Position numbers and translations under genes: made by a program. The notes beneath the pieces are model-generated. The model worked only from the letters and a program-made list of their open reading frames with translations, was not told the origin of the DNA and made no database searches. This document shows positions 5,962 to 10,838 of a stretch of DNA of 12,521 nt, in pieces. The DNA lies in assembly GCA_003979345.1 (NCBI GenBank), contig RYVZ01000049.1, forward strand, positions 1 through 12,521, in the 5' to 3' direction. Source of the DNA: Lachnospiraceae bacterium. GTDB taxonomy: Bacteria > Bacillota > Clostridia > Lachnospirales > Lachnospiraceae. The first letter of the stretch is position 1; each line of letters begins with the position of its first letter.

Positions 5962-7098
5962 TCAGTATCTTATCTTCAATAACTCCCATAACTCCCCATC
6001 GTCTCCGCATTGGGCTGTTTCATTTGACTGCCCGCCACAAGTCGGGCATGTTTGCTGTCGTTCATATTTTGTGAATACTTCTTCTTTGAACAAATCAAAA
6101 TCATATCGGTATAACTTATTCCACGGATCATTCGCTTTTCCGCAGAAGACATCAAGCCATTTTTTTACAATCCATGCACATAATATAGAAATATTAGGAT
6201 AAATATTGGCAGTGATCACCTTTTGATGATTTGTCAAAAATATATGTATAAAACTCCTAAATTCTTCACTATCACATGACTTTAATAAACAGTCAGCACA
6301 CCCGGATACCCCCGGATTTACCATAAACATTTTACCCGCACTTTTTTGGCTAAAACAGTAGACACTCGGTGTTTTTAATTCCATACATGCTTTGTTTACG
6401 ATTCTCTGCGCAATATAAGGAGGCTCATCCATTGCACAAAATACCCAGTCAGCTCCCGCTATTTCTCTTCTTACATCGCTTACGCAATTTAATCTCTCAT
6501 TGCTTAAACTTACATTCACAAATGGATTTTTAGATTCTAACATAAATTTTGTTATTTCTACTTTTGACCGCCCAATATCATCCATCGTAAAAAGCGCCTG
6601 CCTGTTCACATTTTCAACAGTAACCAAATCAGGATCAACAATATGGATTCTGCCCACACCCAACTGCGATAATTGAAATGCAATATGAGAACCGCCCCCA
6701 CCGCATCCTAGCACCGCAATGTTCAAAGACTGCAGACGCTCCAAAAGATCCAATCCTCCTAATCCTCTGCTCGAATAATAAGTGAACGCTGACTGAAAAT
6801 ACAATTCTTTTTCATCCGGCACATATTTGCAGGGTAATACCTCTATCAAATGTCTTTCCTGAAATTGTTTGATAAATTGAATCGTCTTCTCTTTACTGAT
6901 TCCATATTTCTCATAAAATACGGAACAGATAGATTCTAAATCATTAGTTCCGTCTGAAAGCCTGATAAGTTCCATCCATATCTCAGTATGATTTTTAATT
7001 TGCACTGTATCATCATCATCCGCGCCAATACGCAAATATTCATTATGATATTCGTAAACAATCCTGTCTCTATTGAATAGTGGATATCTCTGTCCCAT
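5962..7098 (-). CDS. MccB/PaaA-like E1 (ThiF-family) peptide-activating enzyme with N-terminal RRE-like domain
   Basis: A 378-residue protein. Residues 1-90 resemble a PqqD-type winged-helix peptide-binding domain (RRE or 'peptide clamp'), with NDLESICSVFYEKYGISKEK as its clearest part. Residues 125-320 are the ThiF/MoeB-type adenylation domain: IAVLGCGGGGSHIA (nucleotide loop, 128-140), acidic IVDPD (153-157), ENVNRQ (162-167), Lys179 in GRSK, and Asp224 in CAMDEPP. Two Cys pairs, CADC (267-270) and CPTC (351-354), form the structural zinc site of E1-like enzymes. Such enzymes adenylate a carboxyl group. MccB of microcin C and PaaA of pantocin have the same clamp-plus-adenylation plan and act on short gene-encoded peptides. 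GAGGG precedes the ATG and a strong promoter lies at 7182-7211. The substrate here is probably the 29-residue peptide or a still shorter leader ORF. Fold assignment is firm; substrate and product are inferred. Confidence 0.88.
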   Translation of the reverse strand: MGQRYPLFNRDRIVYEYHNEYLRIGADDDDTVQIKNHTEIWMELIRLSDGTNDLESICSVFYEKYGISKEKTIQFIKQFQERHLIEVLPCKYVPDEKELYFQSAFTYYSSRGLGGLDLLERLQSLNIAVLGCGGGGSHIAFQLSQLGVGRIHIVDPDLVTVENVNRQALFTMDDIGRSKVEITKFMLESKNPFVNVSLSNERLNCVSDVRREIAGADWVFCAMDEPPYIAQRIVNKACMELKTPSVYCFSQKSAGKMFMVNPGVSGCADCLLKSCDSEEFRSFIHIFLTNHQKVITANIYPNISILCAWIVKKWLDVFCGKANDPWNKLYRYDFDLFKEEVFTKYERQQTCPTCGGQSNETAQCGDDGELWELLKIRY

Positions 7099-7113
7099 CA
7101 GTTCCCTCTTTTC

Positions 7114-7173
7114 TTAGATTTCAACAGAACTAAATTTCATATAACACGCTTCTATTTGACTATCAGATTTCAT
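7114..7173 (-). other. Possible minigene upstream of the E1-like enzyme (8 or 19 codons)
   Basis: In the transcript leader, between the promoter and the E1-like gene, an ATG at 7140 opens an 8-codon frame (MKFSSVEI) ending 15 bases before the enzyme's start. The same frame extends to an ATG at 7173, which gives 19 codons including one Cys. GAAG stands 8 bases before the inner ATG, a weak ribosome binding site. The 19-codon start lies almost at the predicted transcription start. The microcin C system encodes its heptapeptide in the same place, directly before mccB, but its product ends in Asn and this one ends in Ile. It may be chance or a translational-coupling leader. Confidence 0.25.
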
Positions 7174-7181
7174 CTATTTTT

Positions 7182-7211
7182 ATAATAACACTGCAAACTA
7201 CGTCATGTCAA
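7182..7211 (-). promoter_or_regulatory. Promoter of the E1-like/exporter/peptide operon
   Basis: A perfect TTGACA (7206-7211 on the complementary strand), an 18-base spacer and TATTAT (7182-7187). The predicted start is near 7175, about 77 bases before the enzyme's ATG. It follows directly on the lipoprotein remnant's terminator, so the operon is transcribed independently. Confidence 0.8.
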
Positions 7212-7296
7212 GTTCAAAATCCTATTTTTGTCATAAATTTTGTCATAAAGAACCGTTCCGGCGTCGCCCGTTCCGTTTCCATACCGCTCTTCCTGT

Positions 7297-7323
7297 AAAA
7301 AAGAGCCTGCGGAATGCAGGCTC
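7297..7323 (-). terminator. Intrinsic terminator after the lipoprotein remnant
   Basis: GAGCCTGC and GCAGGCTC (7303-7323) form a perfect 8-base stem with a 5-base loop, followed on the minus strand by six T. It separates the upstream region from the peptide operon. Confidence 0.9.
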
Positions 7324-7357
7324 CTTTGAAGAAATGCTATTTGGTTTTTTCTTATGA

Positions 7358-7518
7358 TCATCCCGCATACGAACAATAAGCGCTGACACTGATCCCTGTT
7401 ATGACACCGTCCGAGATGTTATAGGAAATAGCGGCGTTTCCGACTTACTACTGCAACCTGCCGTTATGATCATCAGTCCTATCAATAAAATAATAATTTG
7501 GAATCGTTTCTTTTTCAT
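7358..7518 (-). pseudogene. Small lipoprotein, probably frameshifted or internally deleted
   Basis: From an ATG at 7518 the frame begins MKKKRFQ, followed by a hydrophobic segment and the lipobox ITAGC with SSKSE after it: a clear lipoprotein signal (lipidated Cys22). It ends after only 39 residues at 7399. A different frame across the same DNA, open down to a TGA at 7358-7360, reads GNAAISYNISDGVITGISVS and then AYCSYAG, which is much more protein-like and stops just before the terminator. A frameshift near 7440 would join lipobox and tail into a ~52-residue lipoprotein, but a larger internal deletion is also possible. The ATG has only a weak ribosome binding site. Function unknown. Confidence 0.45.
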
Positions 7519-7628
7519 ATCAACACCCATACCGCATTTGGCGGCTAAAATAGATACGAAAACACTGTTCTTTGCGTTTTTCCGTGTTCTTAATGCTCGT
7601 ACCTTTCGGGCACAAACCACTGTGCTGT

Positions 7629-7666
7629 AAAAATCAAAGCCACCGGTTTAATCGATGGCTTTGATT
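7629..7666 (-). terminator. Intrinsic terminator of gdhA
   Basis: AATCAAAGCCA and TGGCTTTGATT form a perfect 11-base stem around a 13-base loop, followed on the minus strand by T-rich sequence. It starts 16 bases after the gdhA stop codon. Confidence 0.9.
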
Positions 7667-7681
7667 CCGCTAAAATACTCT

Positions 7682-9028
7682 TTATACGATTCCCTGCGCC
7701 TTCATTGCTTCCGCAACCTTCAGGAAGCCCGCGATATTGGCGCCTGCGACATAATTGCCCTCCATGCCGTATTTCTTCGCAGCCTCGTCAAGATTGTGGA
7801 AAATATTGACCATAATACCCTGAAGCTTGGCATCGACTTCCTCAAACGTCCATGAAAGCCTCTCGCTATTCTGACTCATCTCCAATGCGGAAGTCGCGAC
7901 ACCGCCAGCGTTGCTTGCCTTACCGGGACAGAACAATACGCCGTTCTTCTGCAAATACTCGGTCGCCTCCAGCGTGGTCGGCATGTTTGCACCCTCGGCA
8001 ACTGCAAAGCAACCGTTCGCAACAAGTGCTTTTGCGTCCTCCAGATCAAGCTCGTTCTGTGTTGCACAGGGAAGAGCCACATCGCACTTTACGCTCCATA
8101 CGCCGTGCTCCCCGTTCTTCTTCTCATGATACTCTGCGGACGGTCTCTTTGCCGCATACTCGGACAGACGGGCACGCTTTACTTCTTTCACCTCTTTTAA
8201 GAGTGCGACGTCGATTCCTTCCGGATCATAGATCCAGCCTGTAGAATCGGAACAGGTTACCGGTTTTCCCCCGAGCTGCTGCGCTTTCTGAATTGCATAA
8301 ATTGCCACATTTCCCGCGCCGGATACACAGATGGTCTTATCTTTAATATCCTTGCCGTTGCACTTCAGCATTTCTGCCGTCAGATATAAAAGACCATAAC
8401 CGGTTGCTTCCGTTCTCGCAAGAGAACCGCCGTAGGTCAGACCTTTACCGGTCAGAACCCCCTCATAAACATTCCGGATCCTCTTGTACTGTCCGTACAG
8501 AAATCCGATCTCGCGTCCGCCGACACCGATATCGCCGGCAGGTACATCCGTATCCGCACCGATATGACGGTACAGCTCCGTCATAAAGCTTTGGCAGAAA
8601 GCCATCACCTCTCTGTCAGATTTTCCCTTAGGATCAAAATCACAGCCGCCCTTGCCGCCTCCGATCGGGAGACCGGTCAGGGAGTTCTTAAAAATCTGCT
8701 CAAAACCAAGGAATTTGATGATACCTAAGTTTACGGAAGGATGGAAACGAAGGCCGCCCTTATAAGGTCCGATCGCACTGTTGAACTGAACGCGATAACC
8801 ATTGTTCACCTGAACCTGTCCCGCATCATCGACCCACGGAACACGGAACTGGATGATTCTCTCAGGAATCGTCAATCTCTCCAATAATGCGCTTTTCTTA
8901 TATTCCTCCTCATTCGCTTCGATCACGACGCGAAGAGACTCCAATACCTCTTTCACCGCCTGATGAAACTCCGGCTGCGCCGGATTCTTTTCTACGACCT
9001 TTGCATAGACGTCATCTACATATGACAT
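7682..9028 (-). CDS. gdhA: NADP-type glutamate dehydrogenase
   Basis: A 448-residue hexameric-type glutamate dehydrogenase, cytosolic. It interconverts 2-oxoglutarate plus ammonium and L-glutamate, in this family usually with NADPH in the assimilatory direction. Visible hallmarks are the substrate-binding KGGLRFHPSV (Lys90 region), the catalytic GGGKGG (Lys126), PAGDIGVGGREI with Asp166, the TEATGYG motif, and the Rossmann loop GAGNVA (237-242). Full family length. The start at 9028 is chosen because AGGAGG lies 10 bases upstream. An in-frame ATG at 9082 would add 18 residues but lies inside the leader hairpin. Transcribed alone from the promoter at 9118-9147, with a hairpin in its leader and a strong terminator downstream. 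Confidence 0.97.
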   Translation of the reverse strand: MSYVDDVYAKVVEKNPAQPEFHQAVKEVLESLRVVIEANEEEYKKSALLERLTIPERIIQFRVPWVDDAGQVQVNNGYRVQFNSAIGPYKGGLRFHPSVNLGIIKFLGFEQIFKNSLTGLPIGGGKGGCDFDPKGKSDREVMAFCQSFMTELYRHIGADTDVPAGDIGVGGREIGFLYGQYKRIRNVYEGVLTGKGLTYGGSLARTEATGYGLLYLTAEMLKCNGKDIKDKTICVSGAGNVAIYAIQKAQQLGGKPVTCSDSTGWIYDPEGIDVALLKEVKEVKRARLSEYAAKRPSAEYHEKKNGEHGVWSVKCDVALPCATQNELDLEDAKALVANGCFAVAEGANMPTTLEATEYLQKNGVLFCPGKASNAGGVATSALEMSQNSERLSWTFEEVDAKLQGIMVNIFHNLDEAAKKYGMEGNYVAGANIAGFLKVAEAMKAQGIV

Positions 9029-9064
9029 GTTGTAATGTCCTCCTTTTATTTGATTGTAAGGCTG

Positions 9065-9097
9065 AAAAAAGCAGCGGACCATATTCGTCTGCTGCTT
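9065..9097 (-). terminator. Terminator-like hairpin inside the gdhA leader (possible attenuator)
   Basis: On the minus strand AAGCAGC pairs with GCTGCTT, with an additional GAC/GTC pairing above single mismatched bases and a 7-base loop, followed by six T. It lies only about 15 bases after the predicted transcription start and about 40 before the gdhA start codon. If it functions, transcripts must bypass it to reach gdhA, which suggests attenuation or an abundant short leader RNA. No known riboswitch fits in so short a leader. Confidence 0.6.
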
Positions 9098-9117
9098 CGA
9101 CCCCTTTGTCCTTTGCT

Positions 9118-9147
9118 ATTATATAACACTTTAACGCGATAGTGCAA
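9118..9147 (-). promoter_or_regulatory. Promoter of gdhA
   Basis: TTGCAC (9142-9147), an 18-base spacer and a perfect TATAAT (9118-9123) on the minus strand; transcription is expected from about 9111. A 12-base palindrome, TATACATGTATA (9154-9165), lies just upstream of the -35 box, a position suited to an activator. Confidence 0.8.
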
Positions 9148-9216
9148 GAACTTTATACATGTATACAATATTTATTTATAAAGACCATAAATAAGAGTCC
9201 CTTGCAGTTGACACCT

Positions 9217-9648
9217 CTACAGATATTCTCTCATTCTTTCGATACAACTCTCCTCAAAATCCGCAAGTTCCTGCGCAAGTTCAACGCTTCGGTCAGTTGC
9301 CGTGTCATACCGGTTCATAGCACGCCACATTCCTGTCACGCCTTTTTGATGATTTTTGATCATCAGCTCCGCAATATGACTCGTACTCGTATTGAGCATT
9401 GTATTCATATGGATTGCGCCTGACACGAGCGTTTGGCTGACGATCGATTCCTGGCGCACCTGTTCGCCGCCCTCCATAAGACTCTCCACTGCCCTGTTTC
9501 TGATATTTTCAATAATCCTGCTTTGCCCAAACAGCATTCTCGACAACTCCGCATTATCAACATATTCAGAAACCGCCTGGATTGCTTTCAAAGCCGTACT
9601 GCTGTTTTTCTGCACCTCACGCAGCATTGCCGCATCATCACTTTTCAT
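9217..9648 (-). CDS. Conserved helical protein of unknown function
   Basis: A 143-residue soluble protein predicted to be almost wholly alpha-helical, with four or five amphipathic helices. It is rich in Glu, Met and Ala and has no signal peptide or transmembrane segment. One Cys lies near the C-terminus (EESCIERM). The pattern suggests a four-helix bundle, but I recognise no catalytic or metal motif. AGGGG stands 7 bases before the ATG. The gene is probably monocistronic: the Gfo/Idh terminator lies upstream and gdhA's own promoter follows. Two perfect inverted repeats precede it (9660-9681, 9692-9711). I cannot assign a function. Confidence 0.75.
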   Translation of the reverse strand: MKSDDAAMLREVQKNSSTALKAIQAVSEYVDNAELSRMLFGQSRIIENIRNRAVESLMEGGEQVRQESIVSQTLVSGAIHMNTMLNTSTSHIAELMIKNHQKGVTGMWRAMNRYDTATDRSVELAQELADFEESCIERMREYL

Positions 9649-9659
9649 ATATATACCCC

Positions 9660-9681
9660 TATATGCGCTTCAGCGCATATA
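9660..9681. repeat. Perfect inverted repeat (10-base arms) before the helical protein gene
   Basis: TATATGCGCT (9660-9669) and AGCGCATATA (9672-9681) are separated by two bases. It ends 11 bases before the start codon on the minus strand, so it adjoins the ribosome binding site. It could be an operator or an mRNA hairpin limiting ribosome access. No T-run follows. Confidence 0.6.
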
Positions 9682-9691
9682 CCAATCCATA

Positions 9692-9711
9692 TTTGAAAGT
9701 TTACTTTCAAA
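9692..9711. repeat. Second perfect inverted repeat (8-base arms) upstream
   Basis: TTTGAAAG (9692-9699) and CTTTCAAA (9704-9711) flank the loop TTTA. Only 10 bases separate it from the neighbouring repeat. The sequences are unrelated, so if both are protein sites they bind different regulators. I could not place a convincing promoter here. Confidence 0.55.
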
Positions 9712-9734
9712 CTTCCCGTTCCCAGCATTACTAT

Positions 9735-9766
9735 AAAAAAGAGCAGCGCCCGTTTGGACCCTGCTC
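9735..9766 (-). terminator. Intrinsic terminator of the Gfo/Idh oxidoreductase gene
   Basis: On the minus strand GAGCAG, one unpaired base and GTCC pair with GGGC, one base and CTGCTC around loop AAAC, followed by six T. It begins about 25 bases after the stop codon. Confidence 0.88.
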
Positions 9767-9790
9767 CTATCTTTTCCATATTTCTAAAAG

Positions 9791-10774
9791 CTATACTCCC
9801 TCACACGGATAACTTACGCCCCATTGTCTCCGGCATTCATCCATCCATTCCATCATTTTTAAGATTTCCGTATGCGGCACCGCCTCAGTCTGTATCTCTC
9901 CTCTTTCCAACGCTGAAATACATGCCTGTACTTCATACTCAAATCCCGTTAGCTGATCCGGGCGCTCTTTTGTCAAAATCAGATTATACCCTGCATCATA
10001 GACAGAAACAGATTCAAAGTTATTACAATTTTCGACGATCAGAAACCCGTTTGAACCATATATGATACCCTTTCTGTCACTGATTCCGCACATCGTACTG
10101 TTCAACACCGCCATGCGCCCGTCCCGATAATGCAATGCGACCGCATTCGAAGCATCCACTCCGGTATCAGTCATTACGCAGGAAGATACAATATTCTCAA
10201 CCTCATCTCCAAAAAACATGGATGCAAAATGAAGCGTATAGACCCCGACATCCAGCAGTGCACCGCCTGCAAGCCCCGGACTTTTCAGACGCTCCTTATC
10301 CGCAATCTGATAGCCGAGATTGCATGTCAAGACTGACGGTTTACCGATCATACCATCTTTCAGTATCTTTTGAATGGTCTGCACCATAGGCATATATCTC
10401 GTCCAAATCGCTTCGGCCGCCAGAATATGCCGCTCTTTTGAAAGCCGCAGCAATTCTTTCGCCTGCGGTGCATCGACCGTAAAAGCCTTTTCACATAAAA
10501 CCGGTTTATCGTGCAAAAGACATTGTTTTGCGCACGCATAATGATGAGAATGCGGCGTCGCAATATAGATCAGCTCCACCGCATCATCCAAAACAAGTTC
10601 TTCATAAGAACCATACGCCCTGTAAAACCCAAAACGTTTCGCAAATTCCTGCGCCTTTGTCAGACTTCTCGACGCCACTGCATAGCACTCCACATTCGGC
10701 ATCCCTGCCATCGTCCGCGCCATCGTCTGTGCAATATGCCCTGCACCGAGAATTGCCATCTTCCACTGCTTCAT
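9791..10774 (-). CDS. Gfo/Idh/MocA-family NAD(P)-dependent oxidoreductase
   Basis: A 327-residue cytosolic enzyme. The N-terminal Rossmann fold begins MAILGAGHIAQTMA, and a conserved IATPHSHHY segment follows at 71-79. The hinge motif is EKA (95-97), a variant of the family's EKP, whose Lys is usually catalytic. The C-terminal alpha/beta domain has GGALLDVGVYTLHFA (170-184) with Asp175 and His182 in the usual active-site positions. Overall it resembles the dihydrodiol-dehydrogenase/glucose-fructose-oxidoreductase branch. The substrate, probably a sugar or polyol derivative, cannot be read from sequence. The start at 10774 follows AAGGGAAGG; a longer frame to 10834 overlaps the end of the preceding gene region and lacks a good site. 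It follows the SH3 protein gene by about 65 bases, and the hairpin there lacks a T-run, so the two may be cotranscribed. Confidence 0.92.
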   Translation of the reverse strand: MKQWKMAILGAGHIAQTMARTMAGMPNVECYAVASRSLTKAQEFAKRFGFYRAYGSYEELVLDDAVELIYIATPHSHHYACAKQCLLHDKPVLCEKAFTVDAPQAKELLRLSKERHILAAEAIWTRYMPMVQTIQKILKDGMIGKPSVLTCNLGYQIADKERLKSPGLAGGALLDVGVYTLHFASMFFGDEVENIVSSCVMTDTGVDASNAVALHYRDGRMAVLNSTMCGISDRKGIIYGSNGFLIVENCNNFESVSVYDAGYNLILTKERPDQLTGFEYEVQACISALERGEIQTEAVPHTEILKMMEWMDECRRQWGVSYPCEGV

Positions 10775-10838
10775 GCCACATACCTTCCCTTTTAAGCAGC
10801 CGCGCCCGCAGTTCTTCTGTCTTACCGCGGGCACAGAG

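Noticed and set aside
7852..8244. Plus-strand ORFs opposite gdhA (7852-8244 and others)
   Set aside because: Arg/Ser/Pro-rich translations with no start signals, typical of the antisense of a conserved GC-richer gene.
9028..9082. 18-residue N-terminal extension of gdhA
   Set aside because: Its ATG lies inside the leader hairpin without a ribosome binding site, whereas AGGAGG precedes the inner ATG, which gives the usual ~448-residue length.
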